A stretch of DNA of 64,000 nucleotides, taken from positions 62,001 to 126,000 of the forward strand of contig NZ_MVHE01000005.1 in NCBI RefSeq assembly GCF_002086155.1, written 5' to 3'. Shown here in pieces: positions 46,845 to 54,821 of the stretch. The notes below the pieces were generated by a model, which was given only the letters and a program-made list of their open reading frames with translations, did no database searches and was not told where the DNA came from. A program made the translations under genes and the position numbers. The stretch is from Mycobacterium angelicum. GTDB lineage: Bacteria > Actinomycetota > Actinomycetes > Mycobacteriales > Mycobacteriaceae. The first letter of the stretch is position 1, and the number at the start of each line of letters is the position of its first letter.

Positions 46845-47825
46845 ATGACGAGGACGCAAATCCCCGCTGACGCGGTGCCCAACCCGCATGCCACCGCGGA
46901 GCAGGTCGAAGCCGCCCGGCACGACAGCAAGCTCGCCCAGGTGCTCTACCACGACTGGGAAGCCGAAAGCTACGACGACAAGTGGTCGATCTCCTACGAC
47001 CAGCGCTGCGTCGACTACGCCAGGGGCCGGTTCGACGCCATCGTGCCCCAGGACGTCATCCGCGAACTGCCGTATGACCGTGCCCTGGAACTGGGCTGCG
47101 GCACCGGGTTCTTCCTGCTCAACCTCATCCAGGCCGGCGTCGCGCGGCGCGGGTCGGTCACCGACCTCTCACCCGGCATGGTCAAGGTCGCCACCCGCAA
47201 CGGGCAGGCGCTGGGCCTGGACATCGACGGCCGCGTCGCCGACGCCGAAGGCATTCCCTACGACGACAACACCTTCGACCTGGTCGTGGGGCACGCCGTG
47301 CTGCATCACATTCCCGATGTCGAGCTGTCGCTGCGCGAGGTGATCCGGGTGCTCAAGCCGGGCGGGCGGTTCGTGTTCGCCGGCGAACCGACCACCGTCG
47401 GCAACCGGTACGCCCGGGCCCTGGCGGACCTGACCTGGAACACCACCATCCGGGTGGTGAAGCTGCCCGGGCTGGGCGGCTGGCGGCGGCCGCAAGCCGA
47501 GATCGACGAGAACTCGCGGGCCGCGGCCCTGGAGTGGATCGTCGACCTGCACACTTTCGAACCGAAAGACCTCGAGCAGATGGCCACCAACGCCGGCGCG
47601 GTGCAGGTCGAGACGGCCAGCGAGGAGTTCACCGCGGCAATGTTCGGATGGCCGGTGCGCACCTTCGAGTCGACCGTTCCGCCCGGCAAACTGGGCTGGG
47701 GCTGGGCGCGGTTCGCGTTCGGCGGCTGGAAGACGCTGAGCTGGGTGGACGCCAACATCTGGCGACGGGTGGCTCCCAAAGGCTGGTTCTACAACGTGAT
47801 GGTCACCGGGGTTAAACCGTCCTGA
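46845..47825 (+). CDS. SAM-dependent methyltransferase (Rv3038c type)
   Basis: 326 aa class I methyltransferase. The SAM loop is LELGCGTG (81-88), acidic motif II near VADAEGIP, and the post-II stretch is VVGHAVLHHIPDVELSLREVIRVLKPGG. The substrate is unknown; the C-terminal part (about 200-326) is specific and might bind a lipid. The size agrees with M. tuberculosis Rv3038c. Starts 10 bp after echA17. Confidence 0.9.
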   Translation: MTRTQIPADAVPNPHATAEQVEAARHDSKLAQVLYHDWEAESYDDKWSISYDQRCVDYARGRFDAIVPQDVIRELPYDRALELGCGTGFFLLNLIQAGVARRGSVTDLSPGMVKVATRNGQALGLDIDGRVADAEGIPYDDNTFDLVVGHAVLHHIPDVELSLREVIRVLKPGGRFVFAGEPTTVGNRYARALADLTWNTTIRVVKLPGLGGWRRPQAEIDENSRAAALEWIVDLHTFEPKDLEQMATNAGAVQVETASEEFTAAMFGWPVRTFESTVPPGKLGWGWARFAFGGWKTLSWVDANIWRRVAPKGWFYNVMVTGVKPS

Positions 47826-49012
47826 GTGTCGGCCTCACCTTTACCACCGACGACGTCGGCTACCTGCGCTCGCAGGCGGGTGCCGCGGCGCTTCGGGAGG
47901 TCGCCGCATTCGCGCTGACCGACGCCACCCGGATCCCCGACACCGCCACCGCGCGCGACCGGTTCGGTGACCGGGCCGCGATCCTGGTGGAGACGACGCT
48001 GCTGCGCCGCCGGGCCGCCGACAAATTGGGCGTTCACGCCTGCGATTGGCTGTTCACCGACGAGGCGCTGCAGCAGGCCACCGCGGCCCAGGTGGCCGCA
48101 CACCGGGCCAGGCGGCTGGCCGGGTTCGTCGTGCACGATGTGACGTGCTCGATCGGCACCGAACTGGCCGCCCTGCGCGCGACGGCCGCGCGGGTGGTCG
48201 GCAGCGACATCGATCCGGTGCGGCTGGCGATGGCGCGCCACAACCTGGGCGCCGCCACTGATCTGTGCCGCGCCGACGCGCTGCGCCCGATCACCCGCGA
48301 CACCGTCGTCGTCGTCGACCCGGCGCGGCGCAGCAATGGGCGCCGGCGCGTGCGTCCGGCCGACTACCAGCCGGGCCTCGGACCGCTGCTGGACACCTAC
48401 CGAGGTCGGGATTTGGTCGTAAAGTGTTCTCCGGGAATAGATTTCGATGAGTTGAGCCGGCTCGGCTTCGACGGCGAGATCGAAGTGACGTCGTTGCGCG
48501 GGTCGGTCCGCGAGGCGTGCCTGTGGTCGGCCGGACTGGCCGGTGCGCGCCGGCGCGCCACCATGCTCGCGCGCGGGGAATTCGATCACGGGGAAGAGGT
48601 CACCGACGCCGACCCCGACGACTGCCCGGTGCGGCCCGCCGGACGCTGGATCGTCGATCCCGACGGCGCGGTCGTGCGGGCCGGCCTGGTCCGCCACTAC
48701 GGCGCCCGGCACGGGCTGTGGCAACTCGACCCCGACATCGCCTATCTGTCCGGTGCCCGGCTGCCGCCGGGGGTGCGCGGGTTCGAGGTGCTCGAACAAT
48801 TGGCGTTCGACGAGCGCCGGCTGCGGCAAGCCCTGACCCGGCTGGACTGCGGTGCGCTGGAAGTCCTGGTCCGCGGTGTCCGGGTGGACCCTGACGAGCT
48901 GCGCCGGCGACTGCGGTTGCGGGGCAGCCGGCCGCTGTCGGTCGTCGTCACCCGCATCGGCTCACGGAGTGCCGGGCGGGCGACGGCCTACGTTTGCTGT
49001 CCCTCTCGGTAA
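47822..49012 (+). CDS. THUMP-like class I methyltransferase (Rv3037c type), probable non-canonical start
   Basis: About 396 aa if it begins at the CTG at 47822. The core has VVHDVTCSIGTELAALRA and VVGSDIDPVRLAMARHNLGAA (SAM site), VVVVDPARRSNGRRR (a DP-x-R catalytic-like stretch) and a THUMP-like tail. It is probably an RNA- or protein-modifying methyltransferase. The first canonical start in frame is the GTG at 47987, but the codons before it read FTTDDVGYLRSQAG, which the M. tuberculosis protein also has. So either CTG is used, overlapping the previous stop (CTGA), or translation is coupled. The other reading, a truncated protein from 47987, remains possible. Confidence 0.8.
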   Translation: MSVGLTFTTDDVGYLRSQAGAAALREVAAFALTDATRIPDTATARDRFGDRAAILVETTLLRRRAADKLGVHACDWLFTDEALQQATAAQVAAHRARRLAGFVVHDVTCSIGTELAALRATAARVVGSDIDPVRLAMARHNLGAATDLCRADALRPITRDTVVVVDPARRSNGRRRVRPADYQPGLGPLLDTYRGRDLVVKCSPGIDFDELSRLGFDGEIEVTSLRGSVREACLWSAGLAGARRRATMLARGEFDHGEEVTDADPDDCPVRPAGRWIVDPDGAVVRAGLVRHYGARHGLWQLDPDIAYLSGARLPPGVRGFEVLEQLAFDERRLRQALTRLDCGALEVLVRGVRVDPDELRRRLRLRGSRPLSVVVTRIGSRSAGRATAYVCCPSR

Positions 49013-49083
49013 CGCTTGGGTACGCTGACGGCGATTAGCTTATGAGACACATGCCTTCTTGGTCTGCGAGGACAATTCCGACG

Positions 49084-49764
49084 ATGCGTTACCTGATAGC
49101 GGCCGTGGTGGCCCCTGCGGTCCTGCTGGCCTGGCCGGTGGCCGCCGCGCCCCCGTCCTGTGCCAGCCTGGGCGGCAGTGTCGAGGCGGCTCAGATGTGC
49201 CACATCCACACCTCGGGCTCGACGTACACGCTGGATCTGGTCTTCCCGGTCGACTACCCCGACCAGCAGGCGCTGACCGACTACATCACGCAGAATCGCG
49301 ACGGCTTCGTCAACGTTGCGCAGGGCTCCGGGCGCCGCGACCAGCCCTATCAGATGGACGCCAGCACCGAACAGCGCAGCGCGGGTCAGCCGCCGCATAA
49401 CACCCGCAGCGTGGTGCTCAAGTTCTTCCAGGACCTCGGCGGAGCTCATCCGACGACCTGGTACAAGACCTTCAACTACAACCTCGGCACTAAAGCGCCC
49501 ATCACCTTCGACAACCTTTTCGCACCCAACACCACCCCGCTGGACACCATATTCCCGATCGTCCAGCGCGAACTGGAACATCAGACCGGGCTGGGAGTGG
49601 CGATCTCGCCCGGCGCGGGCCGGGACCCGACCAACTACCAGAACTTCGCCATCACCGACGACCAGCTGATCTTCTACTTCGCCCAGGGCGAGCTGCTGCC
49701 GTCCTTTGCCGGAGCCACCCAGGTCCAGGTCCCGCGCAGCGCCATCCCGCCGCTGGCGATCTAG
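49084..49764 (+). CDS. Secreted TB22.2-type protein (DUF3298)
   Basis: 226 aa. The signal peptide is MRYLIAAVVAPAVLLAWPVAAA with cleavage after the AAA near residue 22. The mature part is a DUF3298/RsiV-like domain (NTRSVVLKFFQDLGGAHPTTWYKTFNY; FFPIVQREL-like helix; AITDDQLIFYFAQGELLPSFAG). The family is secreted and immunogenic in M. tuberculosis (TB22.2, Rv3036c). Two cysteines early in the mature part may form a disulphide. Function unknown. It converges with Rv3035-type lipoprotein, 3 bp between stops. Confidence 0.9.
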   Translation: MRYLIAAVVAPAVLLAWPVAAAPPSCASLGGSVEAAQMCHIHTSGSTYTLDLVFPVDYPDQQALTDYITQNRDGFVNVAQGSGRRDQPYQMDASTEQRSAGQPPHNTRSVVLKFFQDLGGAHPTTWYKTFNYNLGTKAPITFDNLFAPNTTPLDTIFPIVQRELEHQTGLGVAISPGAGRDPTNYQNFAITDDQLIFYFAQGELLPSFAGATQVQVPRSAIPPLAI

Positions 49765-49767
49765 GAA

Positions 49768-51069
49768 TCAGGCCGCGGCGAAGCTGTACACCTGGCCGTC
49801 GCTGGTAGTGGCCACCACGCGGCGGTCGGTGCCCACCGACACCCCGACCGGATATCCGGTGGCCGCGGGTAGCGGGTAGCTGTTGAGCGTATGACCATTG
49901 GCCGGGTCGAAGACCAGCAGTGACAAACCGGGGCCGCCGTCGTGGGCGGGCCCACTGACCATGGTGTAGCCGACGTCGGATCCGGCCAGGCTGGCCGTCG
50001 ACAGCGGGGTGACATCGTCGCGCCGCCAAGCCGGATCGGCGTGGTCGCCGGCGTCGCGGAACGCCGCCAGCCGGGTGTCGGGGCCGCCGCCGGACACGAT
50101 CAGCCCCTGGGGAGTGACCGCGGGCGGCGTCTGCGCCAGAAAGTCGAGCGGAACCGACCATTTCACCTTGCCGTCGGCGGCGTTAAGTGCCCACAGCCGT
50201 TGATCGCGGCCATTGGCGTAGACGGTCTTTCCGTCGGCCGAAAGCACCGGGCTGCCGATCACCCCGGCGCCGACGGCATCGCTGGTCCACTCACGGACAA
50301 GCAGCGGAGTCTGGCCGGGGTGGTACTTCAAGCCGACCAGCCCGGCGGCCGGCGCTCCCGGCTGCCACACGCCGAGCACCACCGTCTCGCTGACCGGCGA
50401 GTAGGCGGGGGCCGCCGCGACCGGACAGCCGGGGCGGGCCGGCGCACAGTCGGCCACGCCCCGGGTGGCGTCCTTGGGATCGACGCCTTCCACCAGATCC
50501 AGCGCGGTTCCGACGGTCATCCCGCGGTGGGCGTCGAAGACCAGCACCTGGCCCAAGTGGGTGGTGACGAGCAGTTGGCCGTGCCCCAGGAACCGCGGCG
50601 TGGTGGGCATCCCGATGACGGGCTGGCGCCAGCGCGTCCACTGGGTGACCGGGAAAGCGACGATAGCGCCGGGCTGGCCGACATAGAGGTTGTCGAAGTT
50701 GTCGAACAGCGGACCCGCGAAACCGCCGCCCTGGACCAGCCGGACACACCAGCGCTGCCGGCCGTTGTCGTTGTTCTCCCACTCCATCAGCGAGCATCCG
50801 GCGGGCGTCTGGGCGTTGAGGGCGAGATAGCCGCGCGGGGTCAGCGCCGGGCCGGCCGCCAGGCTTCCCTTGACCGAACGCGTCCATCGCAGCGTGAGCT
50901 TGGTGGCGCCGGCCGTCGTGGTGTAGCTGCTGTTGGCGGCATCGCCGTACTGGGCGGGCCAGCCCAGGGCGGGCGAGGCGTCGACCCAGGAGTCGGTGTT
51001 GCCGCAACCGCCGAGCCCGATCGTGAGCGCAGCTGCGAAAACGGCCGCCAGCAGACGTCGGGCGAGCAA
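49768..51069 (-). CDS. Lipoprotein with PQQ-like beta-propeller (Rv3035 type)
   Basis: 433 aa. A signal peptide ends at the lipobox LGGC (C22). The rest is a repeat-rich beta-propeller of the PQQ/WD40-like kind, with blades such as GSPVLSADGKTVYANGRDQRLWALNAADGKVKW. It resembles BamB-type scaffold proteins, so an envelope assembly role is possible, though mycobacteria lack BamA. Convergent with TB22.2. The acetyltransferase gene starts 157 bp upstream on the other strand. Confidence 0.88.
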   Translation of the reverse strand: MLARRLLAAVFAAALTIGLGGCGNTDSWVDASPALGWPAQYGDAANSSYTTTAGATKLTLRWTRSVKGSLAAGPALTPRGYLALNAQTPAGCSLMEWENNDNGRQRWCVRLVQGGGFAGPLFDNFDNLYVGQPGAIVAFPVTQWTRWRQPVIGMPTTPRFLGHGQLLVTTHLGQVLVFDAHRGMTVGTALDLVEGVDPKDATRGVADCAPARPGCPVAAAPAYSPVSETVVLGVWQPGAPAAGLVGLKYHPGQTPLLVREWTSDAVGAGVIGSPVLSADGKTVYANGRDQRLWALNAADGKVKWSVPLDFLAQTPPAVTPQGLIVSGGGPDTRLAAFRDAGDHADPAWRRDDVTPLSTASLAGSDVGYTMVSGPAHDGGPGLSLLVFDPANGHTLNSYPLPAATGYPVGVSVGTDRRVVATTSDGQVYSFAAA

Positions 51070-51226
51070 CTCAAGGCTTCGCAGGGTTCGGATCCTTTCA
51101 GCGATCCTCAGCGATCGAGTACAGGTGAGGGTAACCCGTGGCCGTTTCGGCCTTCGCCCAGGCTGTCCGCCCGCTCCTCAGCCCGCCGTCCCGGCGCGCA
51201 TCGTCGCCGGGCTAAGCTTTCGGGCC

Positions 51227-51964
51227 ATGACGAGCATGTGGGGCGCTCCGCTGCACCGGCGGTGGCGTGGATCGCAGCTGCGGGACCCACGCCAGGCCAA
51301 GTTCCTCACGCTGGCATCGCTGCAATGGGTACTGCGCAATCGGGCATACACACCGTGGTACCTGGTGCGCTACTACCGCTTGCTCAAGTTCAAACTGCAG
51401 AACCCGCACATCATCACCCGGGGCATGGTGTTTCTGGGTAAGGGCGTGGAGATCCACTGCACACCCGAACTGGCGCAGCTCGAGATCGGCCGCTGGGTGC
51501 ACATCGGGGACAAGAACACCATCCGCGCTCACGAGGGCTCACTGCGGTTCGGCGACAAGGTCGTGCTGGGTCGCGACAACGTCATCAACTGCTATCTCGA
51601 CATCGAACTCGGTGAGTCGGCTCTGATGGCCGACTGGTGCTACATCTGCGATTTCGATCACCGGATGGATGACATCACGCTGCCGATCAAGGATCAGGGC
51701 ATCATCAAGAGCCCGGTCCGGATCGGACCCGACACCTGGATCGGAGTGAAGGCGACGGTGCTGCGCGGTACCCACATCGGGCGGGGTTGCGTGCTCGGCT
51801 CACACGCGGTGGTGCGCGGCAACATCCCGGACTTCTCGATCGCCGTCGGCGCACCGGCCAAGGTGGTCAAGAACCGGCAGCTGTCCTGGGAGACCTCGGC
51901 CGCGCAGCGCGCCGAGCTGGCTGCCGCGCTGGCCGACATCGAACGCAAGAAGGCCGCCCACTAA
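51227..51964 (+). CDS. Hexapeptide-repeat acetyltransferase (Rv3034c type)
   Basis: 245 aa. A left-handed beta-helix built from hexapeptide repeats spans about 65-215 (VEIHCTPELAQLEIGRWVHIGDK; SPVRIGPDTWIGVKATVLRG; GRGCVLGSHAVVRGNIPDFSIAVGAPAKVVK). The final stretch is typical of xenobiotic or sugar O-acetyltransferases that use acetyl-CoA. An earlier start is possible, but this ATG follows the natural gap after Rv3035. It overlaps the small membrane gene by 4 bp at the end, in convergence. Confidence 0.88.
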   Translation: MTSMWGAPLHRRWRGSQLRDPRQAKFLTLASLQWVLRNRAYTPWYLVRYYRLLKFKLQNPHIITRGMVFLGKGVEIHCTPELAQLEIGRWVHIGDKNTIRAHEGSLRFGDKVVLGRDNVINCYLDIELGESALMADWCYICDFDHRMDDITLPIKDQGIIKSPVRIGPDTWIGVKATVLRGTHIGRGCVLGSHAVVRGNIPDFSIAVGAPAKVVKNRQLSWETSAAQRAELAAALADIERKKAAH

Positions 51965-52266
51965 CCCTTGCGCTGGCTGGCGGCGTAGTCCTCGGGGCGG
52001 TTCCTTTTCATCCAGGCGCGCAGCGGCCAGGTCAGCGTCCACAGCACCGCGTACACGGTGTAGTAGAGGGCGGCCGAGAGCAGCACGGTGACCAGCCACG
52101 CCGGATAGATCAGGATCAAGCAGAACTGCAGAAACTGTTTGACCACAACCGGATAGCCGTCGGCCTCGGCCAACAGGAAGCGCGGGCTCATCGCGGTCCG
52201 CATGCGCCGGCCGGCTGACGGCTCGACGCCGCTGGGGCCGGTGACCGGCGGTTCGCTGGTGCTCAT
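51961..52266 (-). CDS. Small membrane protein
   Basis: 101 aa. A basic, proline-rich N-terminus (1-40) precedes two closely spaced membrane segments (about 42-80, FLQFCLILIYPAWLVTVLLSAALYYTVYAVLWTLTW) and a basic tail (WMKRNRPEDYAASQRKG). No family recognised. The C-terminal end overlaps the acetyltransferase stop by 4 bp in convergence. A 10-bp tandem repeat lies between its start and the DUF4333 gene's end. Confidence 0.7.
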   Translation of the reverse strand: MSTSEPPVTGPSGVEPSAGRRMRTAMSPRFLLAEADGYPVVVKQFLQFCLILIYPAWLVTVLLSAALYYTVYAVLWTLTWPLRAWMKRNRPEDYAASQRKG

Positions 52267-52290
52267 TGGCGCATTCCTCGGTATTCAGAG

Positions 52291-52330
52291 AGGTTCTAGC
52301 GGGTTCTAGCGGGTTCTAGCGGGTTCGAGC
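52291..52330. repeat. Tandem 10-bp repeat, four copies
   Basis: GGGTTCTAGC is repeated four times (first copy begins AGG, last reads GGGTTCGAGC). It lies in the 71-bp gap between the DUF4333 gene stop and the small membrane gene start. The number of copies may vary between strains. Confidence 0.9.
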
Positions 52331-52337
52331 GGACCGG

Positions 52338-52883
52338 TTATTCCGGGTGGTCGTCGACCTTGAAGTCGAAGTTGACATCGCCGGCGTCGACACTGGTGAC
52401 GGTGACGTTGACGCCGTACTTCTTGCTGCCGTCGGTGAGCTGGCACCGCAGTGTCGCGCCCTCAACGCCTTTCAGGTTGTCCGGGCAGGTCACCGCGTCG
52501 GGCCGCTGACCTACCTGCTGGGTCAGTTTGTCGCTGATGATGCTGGCGACCTGGTTCTTGTCGACGGTCTCGACCATGTCGAACTTGACGTCGTTGCCGT
52601 TGACGCTGGTCACCGTGACGTTGACGTTGTATTTGGCGTCTTTGACCTTCATCTCGCAGTTGAGCTGCGCACCGACCTTGGCCGGCAGGTCACCCGGGCA
52701 CGTCACCGATTCGGGCTTGTTGCCGGCGGCGTCCGTCATCTTGGCGGTGATCTGGCCGATGACGTCGCTCTTGCTCACCGAGTGCGGCGACGATCCGATC
52801 GAACACGAGCAAGCCCCGGCGCTGGCCATCAGGCCGACAGCGGCACCTGAGACCAGCAATGTCCGAACGAACGAGTGAGCCAT
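52338..52883 (-). CDS. Lipoprotein with two DUF4333 domains (Rv3033 type)
   Basis: 181 aa. A signal peptide leads to a lipobox at C25 (SAGAC). Two DUF4333 repeats follow, about 33-105 and 106-181, each with a CPGDL or CPDNL and a later C that should form a disulphide, then a VNVTVTSV strand. Secreted, lipid-anchored mycobacterial protein of unknown function. The start ATG is 16 codons inside the longest reading. Confidence 0.9.
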   Translation of the reverse strand: MAHSFVRTLLVSGAAVGLMASAGACSCSIGSSPHSVSKSDVIGQITAKMTDAAGNKPESVTCPGDLPAKVGAQLNCEMKVKDAKYNVNVTVTSVNGNDVKFDMVETVDKNQVASIISDKLTQQVGQRPDAVTCPDNLKGVEGATLRCQLTDGSKKYGVNVTVTSVDAGDVNFDFKVDDHPE

Positions 52884-52997
52884 AGCGCCTCCCGGGGCTT
52901 CCGACAACTGTGAATCGGCTGATAATGGCATGCCAACGGCTTGTTGTGAAAGCGATTCGGCGTAAAAGCGCCAAGGGTTGTCTGAAGGGTTGCAGTG

Positions 52998-54332
52998 TCA
53001 GCCGATGTTTCCGTAGCGGCGCAGCGCTTCGGCCCGCTCCGCGCCGTGGTCGACGATCGGCGTGGGATATCCCGATGGCCGCGGCCCCTTGCGGAGGTGG
53101 ACGTCGGCGGCGTCGCGCAGCTCGGGAACCCAGCGGCGGATGTAATTGCCTGTGGGATCGAACTTTTGGCCCTGCGTGCTGGGGTTGAACACCCGAAAGT
53201 ACGGCGCGGCGTCGGTGCCGCACCCGGCCGACCACTGCCAGCCGTGCTGATTGTTGGCCATTTCGCCGTCGACGAGCTGATCGAGAAACCAGCGCGCCCC
53301 CCACTGCCACGGCAGGTGCAGGTCTTTGACCAGAAACGAGGCGACGATCATCCGCACCCGGTTGTGCATGAAACCGGTCTCGCGGAGCTGACGCATCCCG
53401 GCGTCCACCAACGGGAATCCGGTTTCGCCGGCCTTCCAGGCTTCGAACTGGCGTTTGGCCTCGGCGTCGGTGTCGGTTTGGATCGCGTCGAAGTCGCGGT
53501 TCCAATTCCACCAGGCGCTGTCCGGCCAGTGATACAGCACCGCGGCATAAAAGTCGCGAAAGGCCAACTCGCGCAAGTAAGCTGAGTCCCCTTTGCGCCG
53601 CAGGTTCAGGTCGGCGACCATGGTTCGCGGGTGGATGGTGCCGAACTTGAGATGGGCCGACATCCGGCTGCTGCCCGCGAGGTCGGGGCGGTCGCGGTCG
53701 TCGGCGTAGCGCTCGAGTCCGTCGGCGACAAAGCGGGCCCATTGCGAAAGGGCCGCCGCCGCACCGGCAGCCGCATCCAGCCGGACGCCGGGGTCGGGAA
53801 TAGCGCAGGGTGTGAGCTTCACGTCGGCCGGGTCGACCCAGCGGGCGGACTCGGCACCCGATTGTGCCGGTGCGCGCCAACCGGATTCGCGCCAGCGCCG
53901 AAAAAACGGCGTGAACACCCGGTAAGGGGTGTCGTCGTCTTTGGTGACGCGACCGGGGGAGACCAGATAAGGCGATCCCGTCGCCACCAGCGGCACCGAG
54001 CCCAGCGCTGTGCGCACCCGTTCGTCGCGGCGTCGCCCGAACGGTGCGAAATCCTCCGTAATGTGTACCGCCGAGGCCTGAATGTGCTTGGCGATCTGGG
54101 GAATTCGGCTATCCGGCCGGCCGCGGAGCACCAGGAGCCGGCCACTGAGTTCGTCGTTCAGGTGCCGCAGCGAGTCGCCCAGGAATTGCAGGCGGCGCCG
54201 TCCCGACGACGCTTCCAGACGCGGATCGAGCACAAAGCAGGCCAGCACCTCCTCCCCGGCTGCGGCGGCGGCGGCCAGCGCCGGATGATCTGCCAACCGC
54301 AAATCACGCCGAAACCACAACAGTGCGGGCAT
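52998..54332 (-). CDS. phrB: DNA photolyase PhrB (CPD class I)
   Basis: 444 aa. The N-terminal antenna domain (about 1-130) begins with WFRRDLRLADHPAL. The C-terminal FAD domain has TGFPLVDAGMRQL and ETGFMHNRVRMIVASFLVKDL, plus WQWSAGCGTDAAPYFRVFNP, where the FAD and lesion contacts lie. It repairs UV-made cyclobutane pyrimidine dimers with blue light. M. tuberculosis has no photolyase, so this points to a light-exposed environmental lifestyle. It is the last gene of a same-strand block with TspO, MMPL and MarR; TspO ends 9 bp upstream. Confidence 0.95.
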   Translation of the reverse strand: MPALLWFRRDLRLADHPALAAAAAAGEEVLACFVLDPRLEASSGRRRLQFLGDSLRHLNDELSGRLLVLRGRPDSRIPQIAKHIQASAVHITEDFAPFGRRRDERVRTALGSVPLVATGSPYLVSPGRVTKDDDTPYRVFTPFFRRWRESGWRAPAQSGAESARWVDPADVKLTPCAIPDPGVRLDAAAGAAAALSQWARFVADGLERYADDRDRPDLAGSSRMSAHLKFGTIHPRTMVADLNLRRKGDSAYLRELAFRDFYAAVLYHWPDSAWWNWNRDFDAIQTDTDAEAKRQFEAWKAGETGFPLVDAGMRQLRETGFMHNRVRMIVASFLVKDLHLPWQWGARWFLDQLVDGEMANNQHGWQWSAGCGTDAAPYFRVFNPSTQGQKFDPTGNYIRRWVPELRDAADVHLRKGPRPSGYPTPIVDHGAERAEALRRYGNIG

Positions 54333-54341
54333 GTTTGGGCG

Positions 54342-54821
54342 CTAGCGGTTGAGACGCCAGATGTGGGTGGCCATTACTGTGGCAAAGGCGCACCACAAGG
54401 GATACGGCAACAGCGCACGCCCCGCCCGCGGGTCGGCCTGCGCGGCGCGCCTGGCCAAATCGGCGCTGCTCACGGTCAGTGCCACGGCGGCCAGCGCGGA
54501 TGCACCCAGTTTGTGGAAGCCGAAGAACAGCCAGCTCCAGCCGGCGTTCAGCACCAGATTTGCGCCCAGCGCCGCCGCATAGCTGCGTGCCTTTGCGGGT
54601 TGTCCGTCGCTGCGAAACCGGTCGATGGTGACCGCGGAGGTGGCCGCGATGTCGGTGTACAGGCTGGTCCAAACCACCGGGAAGACGACGCTGGGCGGCT
54701 GATACGAAGGCTTGCGAATCCGGTTGAACCAGGACGCGTCGCGGCGCGGGCTGGCGATGCTTCCGGTGCCCGCTGCCGCGGCCACGGCCAGCGCGGTGCC
54801 GGCTACCGTCTTGCTATCCAT
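54342..54821 (-). CDS. tspO: TspO/MBR family protein
   Basis: 159 aa with five membrane helices, the TspO fold. Family marks are RKPSYQPPSVVFPVVWTSLY, ANLVLNAGWSWLFFG and the final ALLPYPLWCAFATVMATHIW. TspO binds porphyrins and cholesterol-like ligands and, in bacteria, controls light-driven pigment or porphyrin responses. The ATG lies inside the end of the MMPL gene (8-bp overlap), so translation is coupled. Together with PhrB this suggests a light-stress unit. Confidence 0.92.
   Translation of the reverse strand: MDSKTVAGTALAVAAAAGTGSIASPRRDASWFNRIRKPSYQPPSVVFPVVWTSLYTDIAATSAVTIDRFRSDGQPAKARSYAAALGANLVLNAGWSWLFFGFHKLGASALAAVALTVSSADLARRAAQADPRAGRALLPYPLWCAFATVMATHIWRLNR

Noticed and set aside
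52291..52330. Short CRISPR-like repeat array
   Set aside because: The 10-bp units are directly adjacent with no spacers and no cas genes; it is a simple tandem repeat.
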